Counted from the first letter of the stretch, positions 32,873 through 41,551 are shown. The stretch: 41,875 bases of DNA from an uncultured Bacteroidota bacterium (GCA_903851465.1 CAINOI010000027.1:1-41875), one strand, 5' to 3'. The notes: a model not told the origin generated them from the letters alone. Numbers and translations are program-made.

Positions 32873-32986
32873 TTATTTATGATTTAAAATATCCTTAATA
32901 ATTCTCCATGCCATTATTGCTATCATTACAATAAGCCCAACTCTAATTTCTTGTTTATATTTTGTTTTAAATTCATTCCAATTCAT
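32873..32986 (-). CDS. Small single-span membrane protein (37 residues) in the oxidase cluster
   Basis: An ATG-to-TAA frame of 37 codons almost fills the 129-bp gap between SCO and DUF420, with 9 bp before it and 6 bp after it. This spacing matches the tight packing of the cluster. The product starts MNWNEFKTKYKQEIRVG, a charged N-terminal part, followed by a hydrophobic stretch (about residues 17-30, LIVMIAIMAWRII) and a KDILNHK tail. This is a plausible single-pass inner-membrane protein, comparable in size to small oxidase subunits such as CydX or CcoS, though I see no sequence similarity to them. I do not recognise the family. The only support is position, spacing, start codon and composition. 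Confidence 0.6.
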   Translation of the reverse strand: MNWNEFKTKYKQEIRVGLIVMIAIMAWRIIKDILNHK

Positions 32987-32995
32987 AAAAGAATA

Positions 32996-33808
32996 TTAGT
33001 TCTTTAAACGAGTTTTTGTGAAGTAGTAAACGAAACTAGATACCATTAATGCAATCACCAACCATAACCAACTCAAGTCAACAATATCTTGGAAGACTTT
33101 GCTCTTTTTAGTTTTGTCTTTTTCTAGCATTAAGTAGCCTACGTCTTTTGCAAGCTTTAACATAGAAGCTGAATCTAATCCGTTGTAATAACCTCGCACT
33201 TGCATTCTTTTATCTATCAATACAAAGCGGCTTGTATGTACAAAGTCAGGAGAAACTGGCTCGGTACTAAATTGATCTACTTTCATTTCCTCAAATGCAA
33301 ACTTATAAATGGAATCTCTACTACCTGTTAACAACCACCAGTTGTCAGAAGCTACGCCCATTTTATTGGCGTATTCTCTTATCACTGGAACAGAGTCACG
33401 TTCTGGATCTACAGAAAAAGAAATGAATTGTATAAAATTAGTGTCCAATACTTTTTGACGCGAATTGCCTCCTCTAGTAAAAGACTGTTGCAATTTTGCC
33501 ATATTGGTCGTCAGCTTAGGACAGATACTTCCGCAGCTCGTAAAAAAGAAATCTGCAATAATGATTTTACCAGACTGTTGGTACAAATTCACCGAATCAC
33601 CCAATTGATTCACCAAGCGGATATCTTTAGTCGTATGCCAAATACTATCGTCAATGGTCTTGCCTTTTTCTACATGGCTTACCACTGTGTCCAATAAATA
33701 ATGTCTTGGCATAGACACAGCGCTGTCACTTGCCGACTTAAGCCATAAATAACATCCAATAGGTATGACTAGTGCAATAAATAAACCGTATATAGATTTT
33801 TTAGACAT
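32996..33808 (-). CDS. SCO1/SenC-family copper chaperone for cytochrome oxidase
   Basis: SCO proteins deliver copper to the CuA site of oxidase subunit II. The 270-residue protein is anchored by an N-terminal helix (about 6-23), followed by a thioredoxin-fold domain. The copper ligands are present: Cys92 and Cys96 in FFFTSCGSICPKL and His191 in FVHTSRFVLIDK. A second hydrophobic segment near residues 238-256 (LSWLWLVIALMVSSFVYYF) at the C-terminus is not usual for SCO. I start at ATG 33808; the frame is open further upstream, but only through the preceding terminator. Confidence 0.92.
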   Translation of the reverse strand: MSKKSIYGLFIALVIPIGCYLWLKSASDSAVSMPRHYLLDTVVSHVEKGKTIDDSIWHTTKDIRLVNQLGDSVNLYQQSGKIIIADFFFTSCGSICPKLTTNMAKLQQSFTRGGNSRQKVLDTNFIQFISFSVDPERDSVPVIREYANKMGVASDNWWLLTGSRDSIYKFAFEEMKVDQFSTEPVSPDFVHTSRFVLIDKRMQVRGYYNGLDSASMLKLAKDVGYLMLEKDKTKKSKVFQDIVDLSWLWLVIALMVSSFVYYFTKTRLKN

Positions 33809-33844
33809 GCTGTTGATGGAGTTAATAGGATGTAAAGTTACAAC

Positions 33845-33875
33845 AAAAAACCACCCCAAATAGTTGGAGTGGTTT
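33845..33875 (-). terminator. Terminator between subunit IV and SCO genes
   Basis: Leftward, arms AAACCACTCC/GGGGTGGTTT (one T-G pair) around an 8-base loop run into TTTTTT. It lies about 60 bp after the subunit IV stop and 37 bp before the SCO ATG. It separates the oxidase structural genes from the assembly genes SCO, the 37-residue gene and DUF420. Confidence 0.8.
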
Positions 33876-33934
33876 CGAATATTATAAAGAAATCATGCCC
33901 AATGTGGCAATATTTCTAGCCCTAAGCTTTAAGA

Positions 33935-34429
33935 TTAGTGTTTTGCTTCTTCGTGCTTTGCAGAAGTATCTGTCTTGTGCGCTGCAGAATCAGTATGTGC
34001 TGCACCAGCCGCACCTTCAGCTTCGTGTCCACCACCGCCATGTTCTGGTTGCGCTACCTTAATAGTAGATTGCTCCTTGAAATAGCGATCATAATCATTG
34101 CGTAAGTTTCTGAAAGAATTACCATCAGCTAAGAACGCAATAATGAACCAAATAAATAATGAAAGTGGCACTACAATTGTCATGATCAAGTTCTTTACTT
34201 CATGTTTTAAGTGCATAAAGTAAGCAACAATGTAAAATGCTTTCGCCATCATCAAAATCACGATGGTACCTTTCACGCCAAGTACCAATGCTTTGCTTTC
34301 CATTCCAATCATCCAGAAACCCAAGATCAATTCAACAATCGTTAACACCGAAAGGATAATGGTAACTTTTTTAATTTCTGCAATAGCACCACCACCGTGC
34401 TCTGCGTGTGTATCATTTGTATGTGACAT
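33935..34429 (-). CDS. Cytochrome c oxidase subunit IV family protein with His-rich tail
   Basis: The 164-residue protein has three membrane helices (about 20-42, 50-72, 82-103) as in the bacterial COX4/CyoD group, a small subunit that stabilizes the oxidase core. Family-like pieces are IVILMMAKAFYIVAYFMHLK and NLIMTIVVPLSLFIWFIIAF. Residues about 125-164 are a low-complexity tail rich in His, Ala, Glu and Gly (EHGGGGHEAEGAAGAAHTDS and onward), and the N-terminus also has several His. The ATG lies directly behind a 12-bp tandem repeat. Confidence 0.88.
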   Translation of the reverse strand: MSHTNDTHAEHGGGAIAEIKKVTIILSVLTIVELILGFWMIGMESKALVLGVKGTIVILMMAKAFYIVAYFMHLKHEVKNLIMTIVVPLSLFIWFIIAFLADGNSFRNLRNDYDRYFKEQSTIKVAQPEHGGGGHEAEGAAGAAHTDSAAHKTDTSAKHEEAKH

Positions 34430-34431
34430 AG

Positions 34432-34467
34432 TTCGTTCGTTAATTCGTTCGTTAATTCGTTCATTAA
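34432..34467. repeat. Tandem repeat, 3 copies of a 12-bp unit upstream of subunit IV
   Basis: The unit TTCGTTCGTTAA occurs twice exactly and a third time with one change. It lies between the subunit III stop and the subunit IV ATG, ending two bases before that ATG. It replaces any normal ribosome-binding region, so copy number could alter translation of subunit IV. Confidence 0.88.
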
Positions 34468-34507
34468 ATCATTAACCCGTTCAAAGGATTGCAATATTCG
34501 TATTAGC

Positions 34508-35194
34508 TTATAATAAGTAGAAACAAGTAAATACAAACACCCATACTAGATCTACAAAGTGCCAGTATAGACCTGCTTTTTCAATCATATTGTAATGACC
34601 TCTTTTTTCAAATTGATTGGTTAATGTCATGATCAACATAATAATATTAATCACCACACCACTGAATACGTGGAAGCCGTGGAAACCAGTAATGGTAAAG
34701 AAGAAGTTAGTAAAATTAGTAGTAGATGCTGTTCCATCTGCATTGATGAAAGGATTTTGTCCCCACCATGCACCTTCATGGAATAAGTGATTCCACTCCC
34801 AAGCTTGACAGCTTAAGAAAGCGATACCACCAATGATTGTCCAAATCATATTTCTAACAACGCCTTTCTTATCCATATTATGACCAGCATGTACTGCTAA
34901 AACCATGGTCACAGAACTTACAATCAAAATAAAAGTCATCACCGATACAAACACCAATGGTGCGTGAATGCCTTCTGGTGCAAATGGGAAACTTCTAAAT
35001 ACAAGGTTTGGGTCAGGCCATCCGTTCGTAGAAAAACGAACTGTACCGTAAGAAATCAAGAAAGCGCCAAAAGTGAATGCGTCACTCATTAAAAAGTACC
35101 ACATCATTACTTTTCCGTACTCTACACTAAAAGGGCTTTTTCCCCCACCCCATAATTTTGCTTCAGTTGGTGAAGCGGTTGTTGTTGTTGACAT
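34508..35194 (-). CDS. Cytochrome c oxidase subunit III (longer, 228 residues)
   Basis: The protein belongs to the heme-copper oxidase subunit III family. Seen are KVMMWYFLMSDAFTFGAFLI, the helix with conserved His in FTITGFHGFHVFSGV, and the family-typical end GLYWHFVDLVWVFVFTCFYL. About six or seven membrane helices are expected. The ATG is at 35194 (MSTTTTASP); a TTG four codons upstream is unlikely. It is the second of two adjacent subunit III genes. Such pairs are usual in Bacteroidota oxidase clusters linked to alternative complex III. Confidence 0.92.
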   Translation of the reverse strand: MSTTTTASPTEAKLWGGGKSPFSVEYGKVMMWYFLMSDAFTFGAFLISYGTVRFSTNGWPDPNLVFRSFPFAPEGIHAPLVFVSVMTFILIVSSVTMVLAVHAGHNMDKKGVVRNMIWTIIGGIAFLSCQAWEWNHLFHEGAWWGQNPFINADGTASTTNFTNFFFTITGFHGFHVFSGVVINIIMLIMTLTNQFEKRGHYNMIEKAGLYWHFVDLVWVFVFTCFYLL

Positions 35195-35234
35195 GTTCAG
35201 TTTCAATTTCAGTGCAAAAATATTGGTTTTTAGT

Positions 35235-35798
35235 CTATCCTACAAATTGTAGGAACACAAAAAGATAAATCCATAGTATATCTACAAAATGCCAATAAAT
35301 GGATGCCAATTCCACCGGCAAGGCATTGTAAAATTTTGTTTTAACAGAATAAGCTCTTAAAAAGATGATCGCAAGGGCTATGACCCCACCCACCACATGG
35401 AGGATGTGTAAGCCAGCGATCACCAATAAAAATGAGCTTGCTGAATTACTTCTAGGACCAGTTAGGGCGATGCTATTGGCCTCTAAAGCGGCAAAACCCA
35501 TGACTTGAGTGACTACAAATACAAGACCAAGTAACATCGTTAAAGTAATGAATCCACGATATTGACCCATTTCTCGTTCTTTAAATTTCTTCAAAGCCAT
35601 CTGCATGGTCACACTACTTAATACAATCACTAAAGTAGAGTACCAAAACACCACAGGCAATTCAAAATCCAACCAATTGGCTTGACTTTTTTTCACAATA
35701 TAAGCACTGGTCAACCCTGCAAAAAGCATGATGATACTTCCTAAACCTACCCAAAGGATAAATTTATAAGGATGTGCTTTTTTTATTTCTGTACTCAT
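35235..35798 (-). CDS. Cytochrome c oxidase subunit III (shorter, 187 residues)
   Basis: This is a second subunit III family protein with five membrane helices. Motifs are KFILWVGLGSIIMLFAGLTS, AYIVKKSQANWLDFELPVVF, IAGLHILHVVGGVIAL and the end ELASIYWHFVDILWIYLFVF. It resembles the next gene in its last two helices but differs in length and start. It is therefore an old paralogue, not a recent duplicate. It follows ctaB after 9 bp. Confidence 0.92.
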   Translation of the reverse strand: MSTEIKKAHPYKFILWVGLGSIIMLFAGLTSAYIVKKSQANWLDFELPVVFWYSTLVIVLSSVTMQMALKKFKEREMGQYRGFITLTMLLGLVFVVTQVMGFAALEANSIALTGPRSNSASSFLLVIAGLHILHVVGGVIALAIIFLRAYSVKTKFYNALPVELASIYWHFVDILWIYLFVFLQFVG

Positions 35799-35807
35799 AA
35801 TCGTTCT

Positions 35808-36710
35808 TTAAATTTTATTCGCCATTAATGCCAAATACACATTCGGTAAATAAATGTAGCTGCTAAACATCACACGACGAGCCGCAGGCACGCCCATGTT
35901 TTGATATAAACGAACACATTGAACTACCATAAAAATATTCGCCACCAAGACCACCCACATGCTCCACTCTCCAGTAATTTTAAAATAGTTTGGTAAAAAA
36001 CCAATTGGCACCATCAACACCGCATACATCACAGCTTGTAAAGCAGTGAACTTAGTCGGCCCTTTGTCAGCAGGCAATAATTTAAAACCCACTTTAGAAT
36101 AATCTGTATGAGATACCCAAGCAATCGCCCAAAAATGCGGAAACTGCCAAAGAAATTGAATTAAAAATAAAGCGTAACCACCTGCGTTCGAATAGGTTTT
36201 GCCATCTACAATAAAAGATGCAATAGGACTGATTTCATTCGTTGCAGCAACCCATCCAATCAAGCAAGGAATGGCACCCGGAAAAGCACCAACCAACACT
36301 GCAATTGAATTTATTTTTTTAAGCGGCGTATAAATGAAAGCATATAAGAATAAACTGAATGCACTCAATACTGCAGACAAGGTATTGAATTGATAGGCCA
36401 TTAAACCAACCCCAATAATACCAGCGATGATGGCAAATGCGTAAGCAGTTTGTTGAGACATTCTACCAGAAGCCACGGGACGATTTGCTGTACGCTTCAT
36501 CTGTGCATCCGTATCTTTTTCAACTGCCTGATTAATCGCATTGGCACTACCCGTAATACAAAGACCTGCAAAAGTTAAGATCAAAATATTCAACCAATCG
36601 AATCCAATAATATTCGGGGCAATCTGATAGCAGATGACACAGGTGAAGACCACCGTAAAACTTAAGGTGAACTTCATCAACTGGGCGTAATCTTTTAAAA
36701 TTGCTTTCAC
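35808..36710 (-). CDS. ctaB: Protoheme IX farnesyltransferase (heme O synthase), GTG start
   Basis: This membrane prenyltransferase adds the farnesyl group to heme B, the step before CtaA. The 300-residue protein has about nine helices. The first Asp-rich prenyl-diphosphate motif is in NAINQAVEKDTDAQMKRTAN. The second region is HFWAIAWVSHTDYSKVGFKL. The start is GTG at 36710, three bases after the ctaD stop; it gives KAILKDYAQLMKFTLSFTVV, the normal N-terminus. Location between subunits I and III is standard. Confidence 0.95.
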   Translation of the reverse strand: MKAILKDYAQLMKFTLSFTVVFTCVICYQIAPNIIGFDWLNILILTFAGLCITGSANAINQAVEKDTDAQMKRTANRPVASGRMSQQTAYAFAIIAGIIGVGLMAYQFNTLSAVLSAFSLFLYAFIYTPLKKINSIAVLVGAFPGAIPCLIGWVAATNEISPIASFIVDGKTYSNAGGYALFLIQFLWQFPHFWAIAWVSHTDYSKVGFKLLPADKGPTKFTALQAVMYAVLMVPIGFLPNYFKITGEWSMWVVLVANIFMVVQCVRLYQNMGVPAARRVMFSSYIYLPNVYLALMANKI

Positions 36711-36713
36711 AGT

Positions 36714-38543
36714 TTAGTGGGTCGACTCATCCGCACCAACAGGTGTTGTTTGTTGAATGAAATCTTTTCCGTCTTTACCGTAATCATATGCCCAACGATG
36801 CACTTCTGGTATTTCACCAGGCCAGTTACCGTGACCAGGACGAATAGGCGTAGTCCACTCTAATGTATTTGCTTCCCAAGGATTTTCTGTAGTCACTTTA
36901 CGACCTTTGAAAATAGAATAGAAGAAGTTGATCAAGAATAAAATTTGCGCTGCAAATACAATCATTGAAACAATGGTGATGAACTTATTCAATTCGCCAA
37001 ATTGCTTGAAACTTTCCCAAATACTAAAATCAAAATAACGACGTGGCATACCTGCTAAACCTTCATAGTGCATTGGCCAGAAAATCAAATACGCACCTGC
37101 CATCGTTACCCAAAAGTGGATATAACCAAGTGTGTTATTTAAGAAACGACCATACATTTTAGGGAACCAGTGGTACACACCAGCAAACATACCAAACATA
37201 GAAGCCACACCCATTACAATATGGAAATGCGCAATTACGAAATAGGTATCATGCAAGTGAATATCTAAAGCAGCGTTTCCTAACCAAATACCCGTTAAAC
37301 CACCAGAGATAAATAAACTCACAAAACCAATTGCGAATTACATACCAGGTGTGAAACGAATATTACCTCTCCATAAAGTTGTCAACCAGTTGAATACTTT
37401 GATAGCAGAAGGAACCGCGATTAATAAAGTTAATAGTACGAATACAGAACCCAAGAATGGATTTAATCCTGTAACGAACATATGGTGCGCCCATACCAAG
37501 AAGGCCAATGCAGCAATTGCAAACAAAGAACCCAACATGGCCATGTAACCAAAGATTGGTTTACGAGAGCTTACAGACATAATCTCAGAGACCATACCCA
37601 TGGCAGGTAATAAGATGATGTATACTTCTGGGTGCCCTAAGAACCAGAATAAATGTTGGTATAAAATGGCACTTCCACCTTCGTTTGGTAAAGCACCTAC
37701 ACCATTCACAAAAATATCAGATAGATAGAATGAAGTACCAAAGTTTCTATCAAAAATTAATAAGATCATACCAGACAACAATACAGGGAAAGACAATACA
37801 CCTAATACAGCTGTAAAGAACAAAGCCCAAATGGTTAAAGGTAAACGTGTCATGCTCATACCCTTAGTACGCATGTTCAAAATAGTAGCGATATAGTTTA
37901 AGCCACCTAATAAAGAAGATACAATGAATAAAGCCATTGCGATAATCCACAAGTCCATACCTGTCTTAGAACCAGGAGAAGCATCTCCTAATGCAGACAA
38001 TGGAGGATACGCAGTCCATCCACCGCTGAATGGCCCTGTCTCTACAAACATAGAAGACAACATAATGATACTTGCTACAAAGAAGAACCAGTAGCTCAAC
38101 ATATTCATAAATGGAGACGCCATATCTCTTGCTCCAATTTGCAATGGAATTAAGAAGTTAGCGAAGGTTCCAGATAAACCTGCTGTCAATACAAAGAAGA
38201 CCAATACGGTTCCGTGTGTCGTCACTAAAGCATAATAAGCTTCAGGTGTAATTTGACCACCCTTCGCCCACTTACCTAAAAGTGATTCTAACCAAGGAAA
38301 ACTTGCATCAGGATATCCTAATTGCAAACGGAAAAGTACACTCATTAAACCACCTAATACTGCCCATACCATACCCGTGATCAAGAATTGCTTCGCGATC
38401 ATTTTATGGTCTTGACTAAATACATATTTAGTTAAGAAAGTATCATGGTGTTCATGATGACCATGATCATCATGTCCGTGTGCTTCATGATGTGCTGCAC
38501 CGTGTACATGTACGTCTTCAATAATTGCTGCTTCGTTACTCAT
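36714..38543 (-). pseudogene. ctaD: Cytochrome c oxidase subunit I, interrupted by one in-frame stop codon
   Basis: Read through, this is a 609-residue subunit I, the heme a/a3-CuB core that reduces O2. Residues 1-401 hold an N-terminal His-rich stretch, heme a ligand His110 (VTTHGTVLVFF), CuB ligand His304 with the cross-linked Tyr308 (GHPEVY), and His353-His354 (WAHHMF). Codon 402 is TAA (37338-37340), in the middle of what should read PGM-Leu-FAIGFVSLFISGG; a single base change from TTA explains it. The remaining 202-207 residues continue in the same frame with HDTYFVIAHFHIVMG, which carries the heme a3 and second heme a histidines. Neither part alone can be active. Either this is a real null mutation, a minority allele or sequencing error, or the stop is read through. 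A GTG at 37322 could restart translation but would leave two pieces. Confidence 0.9.
37338..37340 (-). other. Premature TAA stop codon within ctaD
   Basis: The leftward strand reads CCT GGT ATG TAA TTC GCA ATT GGT. Both sides keep frame and strong subunit I similarity. Leucine (TTA) is the expected residue. Confidence 0.93.
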
Positions 38544-38569
38544 ACCGTTTTATTTAAAATATTTTTAAA

Positions 38570-39631
38570 TTACATTTTTGCTACTGCCGTTTTTGCAGTG
38601 CTGTCAGTTGTTTTTGCAGTAGCTGCTGCTGGAACATTACTTGGATCTTTCTCTGGGAAAGCCACTAAGTATTGTGCTTTTTGCTTCGCCATCCACATAT
38701 CATATTCTTCCTGTGTAACCACTTCCACAATGCCTTTCATAGAATAGTGACCGTTACCACACATTTGATCACAAGAAATCTCGTAAGCAAAATTTGGATT
38801 GCCGGTTTTTTCTTTCATCTCCTTGGTTGTGAACTTAGGTGTAAACCACATCGTTGTAGGAATACCAGGAACGGCATCCATCTTTAAACGAAAATGAGAT
38901 AAACCTACATCATGAATTACGTCTCTAGAACCAATGATTAATTTAACAGGTGTACCTTTTACCACATACATGGTTTGCTCTGTTAAGATATCGTCTTGCG
39001 CTAATTTATCATCCCATACAATACCTACTGAATTCACAGCAGGGTCAATGTTCTTATAATATTTTTTACCAAATACGGCATCCTTTCCTGGGTAACGGAA
39101 GATCCAACCAAATTGTTTCCCAGTGACTTCAACCACCATCGCGTTCTTTGGAGGTTCACCTGTAAAGAAGAACCAGTTACGTAAACCAAAAACAACCAGC
39201 ACGGTTAAAGTGATCGCAGGGATCGCCGTCCAGATTAATTCTAATTTAGTGCTATGCGCAAAGAAGAATACTTTTCTGTTGTCGTTTTCTTGGTATTTAT
39301 ATGCAAACCAAAATAATAAAACCTGCGTGATCACAAATACGATACCAGTAATGATTAAAGTCACCCAAATCATTTGGTCCACTTTTTCTCCTTGGATACT
39401 TGCAGCTTCTTGTGCTAACAATGTTTTGCTAAAAAGATACTCATTACATACATATATACCTACAAAGCCTAAAACCATAAACACGATCATCAATGCACCA
39501 TTGATCTTGTTGTTTTGTTTACGGCTAACTTCTTCCCCTTTAAGGACAGAAACGTACTCACTTGCTTTTGCGATTTGAAAAATCACAATAAAGATGAGGG
39601 CGATAATTGCTATGGATAAATATAAACTCAT
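38570..39631 (-). CDS. ctaC: Cytochrome c oxidase subunit II
   Basis: The subunit accepts electrons from cytochrome c at its CuA centre. The 353-residue protein has extra N-terminal helices (about 1-20 and 45-63) before the two standard ones (about 88-110 and 130-150), and then the cupredoxin domain. CuA ligands are His240 (DVIHDVGLSHF), Cys287 and Cys291 (EISCDQMCGNGHYSM), His295 and Met298. Residue 289 is Gln instead of the usual Glu, which contributes only its backbone carbonyl. The C-terminus is an Ala/Thr/Lys-rich tail and carries no fused cytochrome c domain. It is 26 bp upstream of ctaD. Confidence 0.94.
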   Translation of the reverse strand: MSLYLSIAIIALIFIVIFQIAKASEYVSVLKGEEVSRKQNNKINGALMIVFMVLGFVGIYVCNEYLFSKTLLAQEAASIQGEKVDQMIWVTLIITGIVFVITQVLLFWFAYKYQENDNRKVFFFAHSTKLELIWTAIPAITLTVLVVFGLRNWFFFTGEPPKNAMVVEVTGKQFGWIFRYPGKDAVFGKKYYKNIDPAVNSVGIVWDDKLAQDDILTEQTMYVVKGTPVKLIIGSRDVIHDVGLSHFRLKMDAVPGIPTTMWFTPKFTTKEMKEKTGNPNFAYEISCDQMCGNGHYSMKGIVEVVTQEEYDMWMAKQKAQYLVAFPEKDPSNVPAAATAKTTDSTAKTAVAKM

Positions 39632-39681
39632 AATCTTATTTCTATTTTCTTACTCTAATAATTTTTATACAAGTGTTACGA

Positions 39682-40911
39682 CTAAGTATGGTGGATAATA
39701 CTTTCTTTTAAGAATGGATGATGTTTTGCAATCAATGGTTTGCTTGCCAATGCTTTTGCAACAAAGAAAATCATCACACCTACAAAGAACGCAAGGATAC
39801 CAAAATCCAACACGCCTAATTCAACATGCTCTTTCATCAAAGAACCCATTACCATTTGGTAAAAATCGATCCAATGCCCAAAGATAATCACAACTGCCAT
39901 TAACGCTACTAATGTGTAATTACGCTTAGCAGAACGCTTCATTAAGATTAACAAAGGCGCTAAAAAGTTGATGATTAAGTTCAAGAAGAAGATGCCTTTA
40001 TAAGGGCCTTGAACACGGTGTTTAAAATAAACAGTTTCTTCTGGGATGTTTGCATACCAAATTAGCATGTACTGAGAGAACCATAAATACGTCCAGAAGA
40101 TAGAGAACGCAAACATGAACTTAGCAATATCGTGCAAGTGCTCGTTGTTTGTTAATTCTAAATACCCTTTATTCTTAAGGTACACAACCCATAATGCAAT
40201 CAATGCCATGCCCGCTACAAAAGTGCTAGCGAAAGTATACCAGCTATACATGGTAGAATACCAATGTGCGTCGATACTCATCATCCACAACCAAGGAATC
40301 GTAGAAGCCACTGTTAAACCAAACCATACTAAGAAAAATCCTGAGCGCACCATGCCTTGAATGTTAAATGCTTTTGCAGTTGGTGCATCCATTGGCGCCA
40401 CATCTGCTTGGTTATTTAACTGACGCACTCTATATCCAAATAAGCTCCATAAAGAAATTGTCAAAGTCGTCCAAATCACAAAGAAAGTAGGATTCAAGAA
40501 ACCAGTCTTTCCTTTTAAGATTGGATCATTCGCCACCGCTTCTGTATCTAACCAATGGTAGATATGGTGCTTGTGGCCAAAGATGATGTACAATAAAACC
40601 ATCAAAGTGATACCACCAAAAACGGGCACCAAAGTAGAGATGGCTTCTGGTACACGACGGAAGGATTGCATCCATGCCGCTTGCGCCATTGCACTAAAGC
40701 TTAAGAAAAACATAGCAGCGTTACAGATCAAAGTCCAGAAGATTGTGTTGTACATTAATGTACCCCAAAAATGAACTTGCTCATGCTCGTCACTGCTAAA
40801 TCCTTTGGTAAACATACCATACAATAACACAGCGCCTCCAATACCAATTAAGGAGTAGGACCATGTTTTTAGTCTACCAGGAATTTCGAATTGTTCTTTT
40901 ATAGATGCCAT
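39682..40911 (-). CDS. actF: Alternative complex III subunit ActF (NrfD-like quinol oxidoreductase subunit)
   Basis: The 409-residue integral membrane protein has about ten helices and matches the second NrfD/PsrC-like subunit of alternative complex III, which oxidizes quinol and reduces cytochrome c. Segments include LICNAAMFFLSFSAMAQAAW, SFRRVPEAISTLVPVFGGIT, and FWTYLWFSQYMLIWYANIPE followed by ETVYFKHR. It lies between actE and ctaC, as in other Bacteroidota Act-Cox clusters. Start is ATG, 37 bp after actE. Confidence 0.93.
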   Translation of the reverse strand: MASIKEQFEIPGRLKTWSYSLIGIGGAVLLYGMFTKGFSSDEHEQVHFWGTLMYNTIFWTLICNAAMFFLSFSAMAQAAWMQSFRRVPEAISTLVPVFGGITLMVLLYIIFGHKHHIYHWLDTEAVANDPILKGKTGFLNPTFFVIWTTLTISLWSLFGYRVRQLNNQADVAPMDAPTAKAFNIQGMVRSGFFLVWFGLTVASTIPWLWMMSIDAHWYSTMYSWYTFASTFVAGMALIALWVVYLKNKGYLELTNNEHLHDIAKFMFAFSIFWTYLWFSQYMLIWYANIPEETVYFKHRVQGPYKGIFFLNLIINFLAPLLILMKRSAKRNYTLVALMAVVIIFGHWIDFYQMVMGSLMKEHVELGVLDFGILAFFVGVMIFFVAKALASKPLIAKHHPFLKESIIHHT

Positions 40912-40948
40912 CTTTTCTCTTTTATAAATCTTTTAAATAAGTGCTTTA

Positions 40949-41551
40949 TTATTTTGCGGCTTTCGCTGCAGCTTGTTTGTCTTTGATATATTTAATAATC
41001 ATCCAACGTTGGTGCTTGTTTAATTGAGATGCATAAGAACCCATTAAGTTCTTACCGTATGCAACAGAATAAAACATTTGACCAGCAGGCATGCTCTCAT
41101 ACTTAATGTCTCCAACTAAAGTTGCAGGCTTTGCAGCATAAGGACCGTTACCATCTTTATATAAAGGACCATTACCATCTAATTTAGCCCCATGACAAAT
41201 ACCACAGTTAATTAAGTACAAACGCTCTGCTTCTGCAGTTTCTTTAGCTGACATAGAATCGATTGGATTCACGACAGACTTAGAAGCGATATAGTTGGTG
41301 GTGTCACCCGCTACATCTTTAGCAAAAGGGAAAGGCATTTCCTTGCCACGAGCAATGGTACCTACAACAGGCTTTGCATCAAAATGAATGCCTTGGTCTT
41401 TTAAGTAAGTCAAATCGGTGTAAGATTCGATGGCACGGCTGTAAGCCATATCTGGCATGTACACTTTTCCTGGCTTGCGCTTTACCTCTGAGCAGCTAAC
41501 CAAAGCAACCACCGCTACTAAAAAGCTTATTATTAAATATTTCTTCATCAT
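40949..41551 (-). CDS. actE: Alternative complex III subunit ActE (monoheme cytochrome c lipoprotein)
   Basis: The 200-residue lipoprotein has a signal peptide with lipobox ending at Cys20 (VVALVSC). A single heme-binding motif CGICH is at residues 116-120, and GQMFYSVAYGKNLMGSYASQ supplies the distal methionine region. It passes electrons from alternative complex III toward the oxidase. ATG at 41551 or the next codon could be the start. It is 71 bp downstream of actD. Confidence 0.94.
   Translation of the reverse strand: MMKKYLIISFLVAVVALVSCSEVKRKPGKVYMPDMAYSRAIESYTDLTYLKDQGIHFDAKPVVGTIARGKEMPFPFAKDVAGDTTNYIASKSVVNPIDSMSAKETAEAERLYLINCGICHGAKLDGNGPLYKDGNGPYAAKPATLVGDIKYESMPAGQMFYSVAYGKNLMGSYASQLNKHQRWMIIKYIKDKQAAAKAAK

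Noticed and set aside
33809..33859. N-terminal extension of the SCO protein
   Set aside because: The extra codons are the terminator hairpin and leader; ATG 33808 gives the normal anchor helix.
34342..34536. Open frame with repeated Leu-Thr-Asn-Glu
   Set aside because: It is the 12-bp repeat read through in another frame; it overlaps subunit III and subunit IV and has no family similarity.
34508..35798. Recent tandem duplication of subunit III
   Set aside because: The two proteins differ in length and sequence and such pairs are usual in this kind of cluster.
36714..37322. Independent gene for a short subunit I-like protein starting at GTG
   Set aside because: It is the same-frame continuation of ctaD after the single TAA; no promoter or start signal is seen.
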